This document shows, in pieces, positions 32,761 to 43,989 of a stretch of DNA of 64,000 nt. Under the pieces are notes generated by a model that was not told where the DNA came from, made no database searches, and saw nothing but the letters and a program-made list of their open reading frames with translations. The translations under genes were made by a program, and so were the position numbers. Every line of letters begins with the position of its first letter. Within the stretch, counting starts at the first letter, position 1. The stretch spans positions 29,093,099 to 29,157,098 of the forward strand of contig NC_079202.1 of NCBI RefSeq assembly GCF_026745355.1. The letters run 5' to 3'. This DNA is from Beta vulgaris subsp. vulgaris. Lineage: Eukaryota > Streptophyta > Magnoliopsida > Caryophyllales > Amaranthaceae.

Positions 32761-34560
32761 ATGACGGACTGTCATTCCTCGAATGTCGCAAGGAACAGAA
32801 GTTTTAGAGTTCAGGTGGAAGACACTGTGGATGACGAGAGGCCACCCCGTGGACGGGACCATGGTCATGCCGCCGTCTATCTGGAGGGTAGGACTGTAAC
32901 TCCAGTCATTCAGGAAAATCTTGACCGTCCAGTGACAGCTGGTCACTTGAGAATGTACTGAATGATTTCCAGGCCAGAATGGCCGCTGTCATGGAAGAAC
33001 AGATTAAAAGTAATATGTTATTCTTTCAGCTAAGTCTAGGAGGAGAGGCAGCAGCGCCACTCAAAGGGAGTCCCAGAGGTCGTCCAGGGACTAGTCGGCC
33101 ACCTCGGCCAGGTTGACTAAGCCGCTTTCCAAGGGAAAGCACCAGCTGTTAGTGACTCAGAAGGAAGATGGACTGGAGGTTGGTAGTCCGTCCGGAACAA
33201 TATTCCTCCACTGGCCACAAGATGGAGACTGATGCTAGGGATATTTGGAAGCCAAGAGGGCGGCAGCTCAGCAGCGTTCAGCCTCTGGTTCCACTCCTTA
33301 TATGAAGGATCCGTCCTTGAGACTCCCGTCCAAAACAGTGGCGCGAAGCCGTCGACCATCAGCTTTTCAGCCAGCAAGAAAAACAGTTCTTGCAGCCAAT
33401 GGTGTATCAGGCGTCAGGCCTTAGCTAACACCTCTTCTAATCCGGTACTAAAGGAGTATCCCAGGAGCACATACCCATTGAGGGTCAGGTTGGGGCACTC
33501 CAGATCAATTGGCCAACTCCTTTCTCGGTCAGATTATGGAGTCCCCTCCTTTCCCAAAGGTTAAGCTCCCGACCATTGAACCTTTCGATGGAATAACTGA
33601 TCCGACGATCATCTATCAGCCTATAAGCATCAGATGTATGTCCAAGGGGTGGACGATGCTATGGTGTAAGAATTTCCCAGCTACGTTGAAGGGAGTAGCT
33701 CAGAAATGGTTTAACAACTTGCCGCCTAACTCATGAACAATTTCACTGAGCTCAGCATCCTATTTCACTAGTCACTTTGTGGCTAATCGTCAAGAACAAA
33801 AACAAGCATGCACTGGGTAAAGTCATCCAGGTCCTAAAGAGGCTTGAGAGGTTATGTGAAGAGATTCAATCTAGAAGCATTGCAGATCCAAGATCTGAAT
33901 GCAGGAGTGGCGTTTGACGCCTTCATCAGAGGTTTAAGACCAGGAAGTTTTAAGTTTGATTTGGTCAAGAAGAAAATCATACTTTGACGGAAGCTTTGAA
34001 GGAGGCTGAAGCATTCATTCATGCCAAGAGGTTTGTGCTGAGGCAAAGCAGCCAGAGGTAAAGAAGTAGAGGAAGTGTTCAGCCAAAAAAGAATCCGCCC
34101 AAGAAAGCTGAGACTTGGGCAATGACTTCTTGACCACCTCGTCCAAAGAAGTAGGCGGTCTGAGCCGGCGGCCTCATTGAACCATAGAGTTCAACAAAGA
34201 TCAATATTCCATTTTATGGAAATAAAGATCAGCATGAGCTAAAGGCCGGCCGAAATGAAGACGCCTTACCACAAGAGCAAGTATTGTCATTTCCACAAGA
34301 TTGTGGAGCATGAAACCAATGAATGCAAGCACTTGAAGAGAGCATAGAAGATTGGCCAAAAGGTAAGATGAACAATTACCTACCATCGTCAGGAAGGAAG
34401 TTCCAGAAAAGAGAGAACCGTCAAGGAAGAAAGATGGACGGGATAGCACGGATGATGATGTAGTAATGGTCATCTCAGGAGGATTTGCGGCGGAGGTCCA
34501 ACAAATCGCGGCCACAAAAACTATTTAAGGGAACTCAGTCAGGTTATGCTCACAACCAGG
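32761..34560 (+). pseudogene. Element E gag
   Basis: Short frames only: 32761-32961 (leader-proximal), 33232-33564 and 33509-33736. The last holds VKLPTIEPFDGITDPT and KNFPATLKGVAQKWFNNLPPNS, the Tat-type retrotransposon-gag motif (FP..L.G.A..WF..LP). Beyond the stop at 33736 the homologous sequence continues in other frames (KVIQVLKRLERLCEEIQ-like near 33820) to about 34560. Many frameshifts make the gene non-functional. Confidence 0.7.
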
Positions 34561-34599
34561 CCGAGTCTGATCCTTTCCCAAAAATAGTGGTCAGCGAGC

Positions 34600-35050
34600 T
34601 GGACCAGGGAAGATAAGGACGCCGCATGATGATCCCTTAGTGTGAAATGAAGATTGCCAACCTCAGGGTTAGGCGAATTCTGATTGATACCGGAAGCTCT
34701 ACTGATATAATCAGTGCTGATTGTTTGTCTCGTGCTGAAGTTTGATAAAAATGACTTGGTTCCTGTAAATCATCCTATAATATTTTTGGGGAGGGATCAT
34801 CCATCCCATGGGGACCGTCACTGACCCGTCAGGGGGGAGAAAAGATGCTGCCAGGACGCTTTTTGTGAAATTTTTGGTAGTACGAGACTTGACCGCTTAT
34901 AATGTCATTCTCGGACGACCTACCTTAAATCACATCAAGGCCGTCATTGTGACCCACTTAATGCTAATGAAGTTTGAGTGTGATGGGGGAAGATTGGATC
35001 TCTCTATGGAGATCAGCAAGCTGCTAGAGAATGCTACTCACCACTCTTAA
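34600..35050 (+). pseudogene. Element E aspartic protease
   Basis: VRRILIDTGSSTDII near 34664-34715 (catalytic D-T-G) is followed, after a frame change, by 34808-35050 with LFVKFLVVRDLTAYNVILGRPTLN, the second conserved block of gypsy proteases (ILGRP). Cleaves the polyprotein in an active element. Frame disruption near 34740. Confidence 0.75.
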
Positions 35051-35220
35051 ACCATCATCATGGAAAGAGAAGGCAGAGCGTCCAAAGGTCCGGAGGATGA
35101 TTCGGCCGAGAAGGTAAAGGGCAGATTGTTGAGCTAAAGCAAGAGGTTGAGAAGGTTTAAGAGATACCTCCCCCTGAGAGCAAGCCGTCCATGCTCTTGC
35201 CGAGCAAGAAGAGAAAGTGA

Positions 35221-36354
35221 TTGGCTATTAAAGAAGAAAAGCATTCGTCTGAGGAGATTATGGCTATAATGAGTCTGGGACTAGAACGTTCGGAGCCAGC
35301 AGAATGTCCGGTGGAAATTTGTCTGAGGCCAGATCGTCCAGAAAGAACTTTGAGGATTGGGTCCGTCATGAATTTTGAGATCAAGGATGCCTTGATCAAG
35401 CTGTTGGGAGAATTTGAAGATGTTTTTGCCTATACCATGGAGGAAATGCCTGGGATAGATCCTGAGGTGGCGGTGCATAAGCTAAACATTGAGCCGGGGC
35501 AGAAGCCTATTCGACAGAAGAAGAGGCACCTAGGGCCGGCCAGAAATAAGGCCGTTGATGAAGAAGTTCAAAAGCTACTCAAATCTAAGTTCATCCGTGA
35601 AACTTATTATCCAGATTGGGTAGCAAATGTTGTGATGGTTCCAAAGCCGAATGACACCTGGAGGATGTGTGTGGATTACACGGATTTAAACAACGCTTGT
35701 CCTAAGGACAACTTTCCGTTGCCCAAGATCGATCGTCTGGTGGATTCTATAGCAGGCCATGCTTTGCTGAGCTTCATGGACGCTTACTCAGGCTTCCACC
35801 AGACTCCCATGTGGCCGGATGACCAAGATAAAACTTCCTTCATTACTGAGAAAGGGTTGTATGTATGGCTCAGGATGCCCTTCGGCCTAAGAAATGCGCC
35901 GACCACATTTCAAAGGCTTATCAATACGGTGTTCCAACCTCAGCTTGGGAGAAACATGGAAGCCTATATCGACGACATGATCGTCAAAAGTAAAGAAGAA
36001 AGAGATCATCTGGACGATTTGAGGGAAACTTTTCTCACTTTGAGGAAGTTCAAGTTAAAGCTCAATCCGCAGAAATGCGTATTCGGCGTTGTAGTTGGAA
36101 AATTTCTGGGGTTTCCGGTTGATCAGAGAGGGATTGAGGCCAATCCCGACAAAATTCAAGCTATTATGAATATGACTTCGCCGTCTAAAGTAAAAGAAGT
36201 TCAGCGTCTGACGGGCTGTTTGGCTGCTCTTGGACGATTTCTTTCGAAATCAGGGGACAAATATCACCATTTCTTTGCAACTATTAAAAAAAATGCCAAG
36301 TTTGAATGGACGGAAGAGGCTGAGGTGGCGCTTCAACAAGTTAAAGATCATCTT
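35221..36354 (+). CDS. Element E reverse transcriptase domain (open, truncated by insertion)
   Basis: Open for about 378 codons. Motifs in order: GIDPEVAVHKLNI, the fingers with ANVVMVPKPNDTWRMCVDYTDLN (35620-35690), PLPKIDRLVDS, SFMDAYSGFHQ, FITEKGLY.WLRMPFGLRNAPTTFQR (35860-35920), the catalytic YIDDMIVKSKEE (35966-35999), KLNPQKCVFGV, KFLGFPVDQRGIEANPDKI. This is a complete gypsy RT palm with both aspartates. The frame then runs into the CACTA-like insertion at about 36355, which supplies a chance stop at 36388. RNase H N-terminal sequence expected next is missing. Confidence 0.9.
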
Positions 36355-36804
36355 CGACAAAAAAGGGCAAAGATAACACCCCTAAATTAATCTTATTTTA
36401 TCAATTGTTATGTAAAAGTCTAAATGTAACGTTCTAACAAAAGAACTGTTATCTTACCTTGTATTGATAATATTTCACTTAACACTTATCTTAATGTGTG
36501 TTATCTTTGCTATGAAATTAGTTTATGGTGGTTTATTTTATTCTTTTATGGGAATGTGGTGAATTTTTATTAATAATAAAAATTCTGTTAAAATAATTAT
36601 GTTGAAAAAAAAAACCGTTTTATCTTCAATTTACTTTTAGGAACAAACTTTCCACTCCCCTAAAAAAAAGAACAAACTTTCTAATTTGTAAACCACAGTT
36701 TTCTTTTATTTTCATTCATGTACTACTATTCAGATCATCTCAACACTCGTTCTCCCATTATATTATTCATATAACAACAATAGTAATCTTATTTGCCTTC
36801 AAGC

Positions 36805-37479
36805 ATGGCTACCTCAACGCTGGTTAGCGAAATGAAGGTGGAAGACTATGTGTCTATGTATTCCCATCGACGGTAAAAGCTCCTTGCTCTAACAAAACTT
36901 TCTTCCTCGGTGGCGCAGGTTAGTCATCTAGAATTTAATATTTTTTTACAAACATTTATTGAGTTTAAAGAAAAAATTAACATGAAGAATCCAACTTTCG
37001 CCAATGTATGGGAATAAATCCAAGTTCAAATAGTTGAAACAGTTAAAAGAGAAATTAAACAATAAAAATGTGTGTTTCAAAACTTGAACCTTGATCTCTC
37101 ATTTGATATGCTAAAGCACTAATTTACTATTCTAAACTGTTGGTCTTTTGTGGGGAAAAAACCATTTAAAGATAAGATAATATTTCTATTTTAACTATAT
37201 CAAATGCACATTGGTAAATAATGTGAGGCGTATTGTCCGGAACGTGAACTAATTTTGGTCTAATAATCAAATATAAATATTATTGTGAAATAATTTCAAT
37301 GACAACAGCAAAGCAAAGTTGTGATATTCAATTTTGTAGGTTATTATGTGCATATGTAGGGGTGCGAGGATTTAGATACAAGGGGAGTTTGTAAAGTTCA
37401 TGACAGTTGGGGTGTATTTAGAGGAAAGTGGAATTTCAGTGTTGGCAAGTAAGTGGATTTTTCCGGGATATTGTTACAG
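36805..37479 (+). pseudogene. CHI: Chalcone isomerase gene fragment (exons 1 and 2)
   Basis: Chalcone isomerase closes naringenin chalcone to the flavanone in flavonoid synthesis. Exon 1, 36805-36918, starts M-A-T-S and after an 8-bp duplication (TATGTGTC at about 36847) reads FPSTVKAPCSNKTFFLGGAG across the junction, the hallmark N-terminus of plant CHI. A GT donor follows at 36919. Exon 2, 37360-37479 after an AG acceptor, reads GVRGFRYKG, then with one missing G reads FVKFMTVGVYLEESGISVLASKW, matching the CHI core. The end FFRDIVTG, next to a GT donor at 37480, matches CHI's next conserved block with about a dozen residues deleted between. Two frameshifts make it a pseudogene. The position aligned with the usual Thr of KFTAIGVYL is Met. 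No later CHI exons seen. Confidence 0.85.
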
Positions 37480-37802
37480 GTATCTCTAATAAATCTCAAT
37501 TACCGTCAAACTTATATTTCACTCGTTTAATAATTGCAGCTTTTTTTTCTTTTTCTTTTTTCATGTGAGATCTTCTATCTACAAGTTCTTTATGTTAATT
37601 TTTTTTAGATATTTTAGTAATTAAATACGATTGTACTGCTAAATTTTCACTTAATTTTGTAATAATCTAAGATTGGACACTCACAGCTTCTTTCCTAGAA
37701 TTTTATGCCTAACTATGTAAAAATACTTCACCAATTCTGACAATATTCTTGGAGCACTTGTGGTTGCTGCCATATACACTACTTGTAGTTAGTAGCTATT
37801 TA

Positions 37803-37981
37803 GGGCCTATTCTCCCCAGCTTATTTTCAGTTCAGTTCAATTCAATTCAGTTCAGTTCAGTTTTCAGTTCATCTATTTAGGGCCTATACTCTCACATATC
37901 ACTATTCATTTCAGTTCAATTCAGTTCAGTTCAGTTCAATTCAGTTCAGTTCAGTTGTTTTATGTCGAAGAGAACAAGCCC
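37803..37981 (+). mobile_element. Tourist-like MITE with duplicated left end
   Basis: Ends GGGCCTATTCTCC and GAGAACAAGCCC form a short imperfect inverted repeat, flanked by TTA at 37800-37802 and 37982-37984, the target duplication of PIF/Harbinger-type MITEs. The body consists of TTCAG/TTCAA pentamer repeats. A second left end (TTTAGGGCCTATACTCTC) begins at 37880, so the element is compound. Confidence 0.65.
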
Positions 37982-38623
37982 TTAGTAGATATGTGAGTTG
38001 CACTATTCTTGTTTTTCGGTACCTATTTTCAGATGCAAATGGGTTGACAATAATACTAGAGTTGAACATATGATCTATGTTTTTATAGAATGTTCACTTG
38101 GAGTTGAGAACTGATTCATTGTTTTTTGTTATATGTTTCAACTTAGATGTTTGTTAATGGAAGTGATAAACTATGTATTCTACTTATAATTTTTTTTATG
38201 TAATCAATTGTGATGTACTTAGAGTTGACCAATATTTTTTCTACAAAGCTTCTAGCAATACAATCTAACAATTTGCTCATTACGAATCTTATTCATATAA
38301 TTCAGATTTGCACTTCATCAAATAAAGCAAGAGAGATATTCTGATGTACTTACAATTGTTGATGTCGGGCTTATAATTCAGACATGTACTTATAATTCCG
38401 ACCTGCACTCCATCAAGTCAGTTGGTATGTGCTTATAGTTGTTGCTGCAGAGCTTGGGAGTACATGTTATAATTGTTCAGGTACTTCTAAATCACCTTGT
38501 TCCACCCTCGTCCCCTTGCTGCTTCTCATCTAAGCAACTTGTCTTTGCGATATTATCTATTATATTTTAATTATTTTGTTAATATTTCTGTAAATACTCC
38601 ATCACATTATTAGCGTTACCATT

Positions 38624-38866
38624 TTGTTGCTAAATTGGTTACTCATTGTCATTGGTGCTGTAGTTACGCATCAGTCTTTTAGACTAGTGTTGCATGCCAC
38701 TGTTTCTCTTAATATAATTGACATACCCCCCACTTTTCACCGCCCAATTTGGAAATCGAAAGAAGAAAATAGTGAAGGTATCAAAACAAGAAAGATTGGA
38801 TTGAGAATGAAAGAAATGGCTATCTTCTATAAGATTAAACCTTCTGGAACACAATTAGAATCTTGA
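38624..38866 (+). CDS. Unrecognised ORF in the CACTA-like element
   Basis: 80 codons. The C-terminal half is rich in Lys and Glu (WKSKEENSEGIKTRKIGLRM) and ends in QLES. The first 25 codons look intron-like and hydrophobic. An AG precedes the section starting VVTHQSF, so the true exon may start near 38660. It could be a further captured exon or a relic of the transposon's own protein. No family recognised. Confidence 0.3.
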   Translation: MLLNWLLIVIGAVVTHQSFRLVLHATVSLNIIDIPPTFHRPIWKSKEENSEGIKTRKIGLRMKEMAIFYKIKPSGTQLES

Positions 38867-39196
38867 AAGTCATTTTTTCAATAATTAGTGACACAAAACT
38901 TTTTTTAGCTATCAGAGTATAATTTAACTTTAGTGTCATAGTATAATGTGATAAACCAAGAATATAATCTAATCATGCAACTAAGAAACACAAGTTCATA
39001 ACATTAACTCAGAATTTATTTATAAGTATTTAAAATTAATTCAATTTTTGTTGTTCTAAATTAATTTGTGTACCGTTATTTTTTTTGCCATTTTCTATAG
39101 ACGTCGTTGTAGATATTTAACAATTTGTGGCATATACATACAAATGCATAATTGTTTTATGAATAATTATTAAGTAATTACGTACCTTTATTGCAG

Positions 39197-39310
39197 TAGT
39201 ATCACGACATTGGTCGAACCTATTCTCAGGAGAAAATTGATGAACTCAAGGAGTTGTGGATTACATATGTCGGAGATCAACAAGAAGCACAAATGATGAA
39301 TGAGTTCTAA
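39197..39310 (+). pseudogene. C-terminal exon resembling the tail of Ulp1-type transposon proteases
   Basis: After an AG acceptor at 39195-39196, a frame reads R-T-YSQEKIDELKELWITYV and ends at a TAA at 39308-39310. The pattern KIDE-x-x-x-xW/L-x-x matches the tail exon of the Ulp1-like gene at 53284-53398 (AFTKAKIDEVRDKLASHI), suggesting this element once carried the same kind of protease gene. No catalytic part is left. Confidence 0.4.
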
Positions 39311-39951
39311 GTTCCCGCCTTAATTTTGTTTACCTTGATCCATTCGTGGACGTACATTATACTTTTGGATTTGGATACTAATATCATGTTGATGTGGCTA
39401 GTCTAGATTTGATTGTTTATGATTTAGATTAATATTAATATGTATATATAGTAGTGTATGGAAGTTTAGAATTATGAATATTGGTTGAATTATTTTGTGA
39501 AATAAAAATTTTTGGGATTCAATTTGTTGGTTGTAAAATCCTATGGGTTGAGTATTATACTACAGGTATTGTACAAAATTATTGAGCTCCTGCAATTAAC
39601 GCCTGCTCACAAGTGAGAATCTGATAATTAAAAAAAAAACAAATATCATAGATAACAGTTATACGTAATATATGTTATATACATTATAGGAAAACATAAC
39701 AGTTATTCAATATAAGTGTTAAATTTTCCTTCTTTCAACTTATCATATAAATAGCAAACAGAACACTTATTTACAAAATGTGTTATCTAGCGGTATAACG
39801 TGTATTATAAATGACTGTTATGTTTTCTCTGGCAAACATAACACTTTTGTCAGGTGTTATGTTTACTTTACATTACATTGACTTGGATAACACCTCAAAA
39901 CTGTTATGTAAAGCCTTATTTAACAGTTATCTTTGCCCTTTATTGTAGTAG

Positions 39952-40319
39952 TTCCCTGGAGATTGAGGCTAAAACTGACTCTCTGCTGGTCGTCAGTCAA
40001 GTAAACGGTGACTTTGACAGCAAAGAAGCGTCCATGAGTAAATATATGAACTTGGTTAAGGAGGAGATCAAGTCTTTGAAGAGATTCAACCTGGATCAAG
40101 TGCCTAGATCTGAAAATCATCAGGCCGATGCCCTTTCTAAGCTAGCCAGTTCAGCTAAAGGAGATGTTCCTAGAATAGTCTTCTGGGAGGTCAAGGCGGC
40201 CAAGAGTATTGAGGCCGAGGAAATTCTGATTCTTAGCCGAGAAAATGAGTGGATGAGCCCCATCATTGAGTTTAAGAAGACTGGTCGGTTGCCTCTTGAT
40301 CCTAAGAAGCTAAGTATGT
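39952..40319 (+). pseudogene. Element E RNase H, C-terminal part
   Basis: Resumes after the CACTA-like insertion with EIEAKTDSLLVVSQVNGDF, then DQVPRSENHQADALSKLAS, the second half of a gypsy RNase H. The first half, including its first catalytic Asp and the RT thumb, is absent from both sides of the insertion, so roughly 300 codons were deleted. Ends with a stop at 40319 before a frameshift to integrase. Confidence 0.8.
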
Positions 40320-41576
40320 GACAGCAAGGGACAAGTGGTTTGAATTATGGAATGAGACTCTATACAAAAAATCCTACAACCGGCCTCTTCTCAAGTGCAT
40401 AAGCCGAAAGGAGGGACTGGACGTTTTAAAGGAGTTGCATGAGGGAGCTTGTGCTTCCCACATTGGAGGAAGAGCATTGGCAGAAAAGGCTCTCAGGACG
40501 AGCTACTTTTGGCCGACCTTGAAAGAGGACGCCTTGCTCTATGCCAAGAAATGTGATAGTTGCCAGAAGCATGGTAACATTTATCAGATTCCGTCCAACT
40601 ACTTAACTCCAATTCTCTTCCCTCTCCCCTTTGCTAAATGGGGGATGGATATTCTTGGTCCCTTTCCTATTGCTGCGCGCCAGAAGAAGTTTGTAATAGT
40701 AGCTGTGGACTACTTTACAAAATGGGTTGAAGCTGAAGCATTAAGAGGCATTACACCAATGACGTCAAAGGGTTCATCTGGAAGACCTGATTACAAGGTT
40801 TGGTATGCCCCAGTCGATCGTCTTTGATAATGGGCCACAATTTGAAACACCCAAGCTCCGTCAATGGTTGGCTGATCAAGGAATCAAAGCTCACTTTGCT
40901 GCAGTGGCTCATCCACAGGCTAATGGGCAAGTTGAGGCTTTTAACAAAATTCTATCGGCCGGGATAAAAAAAGAAGTTAGATAATGCAAAGGGGCTATGG
41001 GTAGAAGAATTGCAGCTGGTCTTATGGTCAATAAGGACAACGGCCAAGAATTCCACAGGAGAAACTCCTTTCATGATGGTCTATGGCTCTGAGGCCGTCC
41101 TTCCTATTGAAGTTGAAGAACCCACCTTAAGGGTGATGATGTACTCAGAAGATGCTAACTGGGCAGCTCTTCGGACGGCTTTGGACTTAGTTCCCGAAGT
41201 CAGGGGTAATGCATTGCTGAGGATGCAGCTATACAAGTTGAGAATGGCAAGGGAGTTCAACAAGAGAGTTGCAAGGCGTCCATTGAAGCTTGGAGACCTC
41301 GTCTTGAGGAAAATGGAAGTAGTCGGCCGAGCCAAAGAGCTAGGAAAGCTCACCCCTAACTGGGAAGGACCCTACAAAATAATCGAAGTAGTTCAGAATG
41401 ACACTTTTCGTCTGGAAGGCATGGACGGACGTTCCATCCTTAGGACGTGGAATTCTGATACTTTGAAGAAATACTTTTTTGGGCGTCTTGCAAATTGTAA
41501 TCTTCTCTTAATGCATTACAATGAAAAAGTAGAATGTATACATGTACCTGACTATTCTCAAGCAAACTTCATATAA
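40318..41576 (+). pseudogene. Element E integrase
   Basis: 40318-40827: HHCC zinc finger (HEGACASHIGGRALAEKALR..YFWPTL, CDSCQKHG), then the core GMDILGPFP...FVIVAVDYFTKWVEAEAL with the first catalytic Asp. A frameshift near 40780 moves the second Asp (FDNGPQFE, 40826-40850) and third Glu (NGQVEAFNK, 40922-40950) to another frame, and a third change leads to 41010-41576 with NSTGETPFMMVYGSEAVLP and the C-terminal GPYKI and GMDGRSILRTWN segment. Decayed but complete in layout. Confidence 0.85.
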
Positions 41577-42416
41577 TACAGCTCTACTTCTCTATGACTC
41601 TTGTTTGATTTATTTGCTTAAGTTATATCTAATCGTCCAAAGCTAACAAATAACAGAGCGACAAATAAAAATGCACCTTCATTAGGAGATCGGCTAAAAG
41701 TTATCGTCCTAAAAATGGATATACATACATTGGCCGCTTTTTTCTTAAAGAGTTAAACATCTCCTAAACAAGGTCGGCTGGAATTAGGACGCCTTAGTAA
41801 AGGTATCCTACCTTCCGTCCAAAAGCCACAAACTTAGAAATAACAACCTTAGTAAAGGACAAGTTATTTCATAATTTAACAAAGATGGACGAGTTGCAAT
41901 CACTCTTATAAAACGTCCAAGTTAGTTAAAAGTTATGGTATTCTCTCCTTGAACAGAGGAAGGTTATAAAAAAATTGCTCGTCCAAGAAGGGGGGCATAT
42001 AGGGGCATAATTTATAAATAATTAAGTCTTTGTCCAATGACGAATGATTGTCCAGTTTCTGGCCGAACATATTAACTTGGCAATTTTAAACTCAAATTTT
42101 TAACTGGGCGTCTGGTGAACGTCTAGAAAAGAACTAATGGTTCAGATGGAAAGTGTAGACGAATTGGTTTAATACTTAGGCATTAAAGCCTGGGACATTG
42201 ATAAACGCCTCAACGCACTTGGCCAAAAGAGTTGGGGGACCCGTCTGAAGTATGCTATGGCGAACTGCTTTGGTACTTGGCATAAAAAATAAATCATAAA
42301 TCAAGGCGTTTTATGCAATAAAATGTAAGGCAGTGGAGATTGAAAAAGATAACTTTTCATATATAGAAGAGATAATTACAACCTAATCTAAAAACAAAAG
42401 TACAACAAGCAAAAAA
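41577..42416. other. Untranslated spacer downstream of element E pol
   Basis: No reading frame of note. Unusually rich in the pentamer CGTCC/GGACG and in GGCCG, shared with the antisense region that follows. This is the start of the long 3' region of the Tat-like element. Confidence 0.5.
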
Positions 42417-43989
42417 TTACAAGTGGCCTCGACGCCAAGAAGAGAAAGGGGAGAAGCTAAGCGTCAGGATGGCTATTATCCTCTTCGTCCTGGGCCTAAC
42501 ATCATCTTCTTCCTCTTCGTCTTCGGAAGACTCTTGGAAGACGGGGGGCTCTTCCCCTTTGATGTTGGCTTTGTGCAGGCTCTCTTGGAAGTCCAACCGG
42601 CGTACATACTGGGGGATATCCTCCTCCTCGGCCATCATCTCAAAGGCCTGCACTGCCCAGTTTTTTGAGGTATCAATGACGTTATTCATAGCCTCCTTAG
42701 CCGCTTCAACCGTGACGGAGGGCTTGGTTTTTTACCTTCAGGACGAGGTTCTCTTTGTAAAACTCAGCAGCCATTGTCATGGATGAGTTTCTCTCGTCCG
42801 TCAGAGTCCGTTCTAAGGACGCCCTCTCGTCCAGCATTTCGGTCAGCCGGAGGAGACAAACTTTGTTTTGAGATTCAATCTCGGCTGACCGTTATTCCCA
42901 AGCAATCTGGGTTTGCTGGTGCAGCACCTCTTGCTCGGCCATAGCGTACTGAGCATGGTCTGCAGCCTTAGTTACATCTTGGACGAGCTGCTTATTTTCT
43001 TTTCTAAGCGCCCTCGCCCAGTCCTCGGTTATCATGCTGCGAGCAAAGAGCTGAAAATAAAAAAGATGAAGGTATGTCAGGACGGTTGTAAAAACAGAGA
43101 AAAAAAAGTCACGTAAAAAATACAAGCGTCTAAAGAAAGAAAGGTGTACCTCGGCAGCAAGTTGAGACATGTATCCTACATGCCCTGATGATGCTCCCCT
43201 CAACCCCTTGATGTAGGGTTCAGGAAAGCACTTGAAAAGCTCCAACTTGAGCTTCTCGCGGTCGGCCGATGACATCCTCCCAAAGGCCGGAGAAGATTCA
43301 TCGTCCGAAAGAACGGGAGAACCGTCAAGGGCTAGTTATTTCCCCTTATCTGAAAGATTAGAGGCATCAGTATTTCTGACCGGAATAACCACGGCTTGTT
43401 TGTTGGACGGACTCATCGGACGCCCGCCAACCCGCAGTGTTCTAACTATGTTTGAATAATAACACTCACCAGAAGAACGGGTGGCTGTCCTATATGCCGC
43501 AGGCATCTGGCCTACCAGCTTAGCCACTGGCCTAGAGAAAGCGGACCCGTCCAAAGCCGCGTCCGGCTGAGAAGTCTGACCTGCCTCGTCCAAATCTACA
43601 ACCTCGTCAGGTTACAGTAGGCTGGCCGGCAGGATCGGCGTAGGTCACCAGGGCCAGAGTGCCAATCTCTGGAAGCTCCTCCTTGGCCGTGAGCTCCTCT
43701 TTGGCCGGTATATCGATCACGACCTTAGGAAACGGCCGTGTCGATTTCTTCTTCTTGGCTGTAAAGCCTTTTGCCTTTTTAGGGGGAGGAGCTTCGCTAG
43801 TTCCTGCCGGTCGTTTATTGGCTGTCGCCTTCTCAGCCAAGGCTCTGGACGTCGGGGCATTTTTCTGGGAAGATTGGAAAGATGTTAGTAAAGTGATAAA
43901 GAACTCAGAGGACGTCCAGAGCAAGTAATGTAAACGTTCAAAAGTTAGAAGCAAACGAACTGCCCTTCGAAGAAGGAAACCGTCCAGAT

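Larger units (their letters stand above)
36355..39949 (+). mobile_element. CACTA-like non-autonomous element with captured chalcone isomerase exons
   Basis: 3.6 kb between RT and RNase H of element E. Ends share the inverted repeat AAAGGGCAAAGATAAC (36362-36377) / GTTATCTTTGCCCTTT (39926-39941). The right end continues ATTGTAGTAG, whose complement CTACTACAAT resembles the CACTACAA terminus of CACTA transposons; the left terminus is degraded. Subterminal regions (to ~36600 and from ~39600) are full of AACAGTTAT and GTGTTAT-type repeats, as usual for CACTA. It carries chalcone isomerase exons (36805-37479), a Tourist-like MITE (37803-37981), an unknown ORF (38624-38866) and a Ulp1-tail-like exon (39197-39310). 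No transposase seen. Confidence 0.65.
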
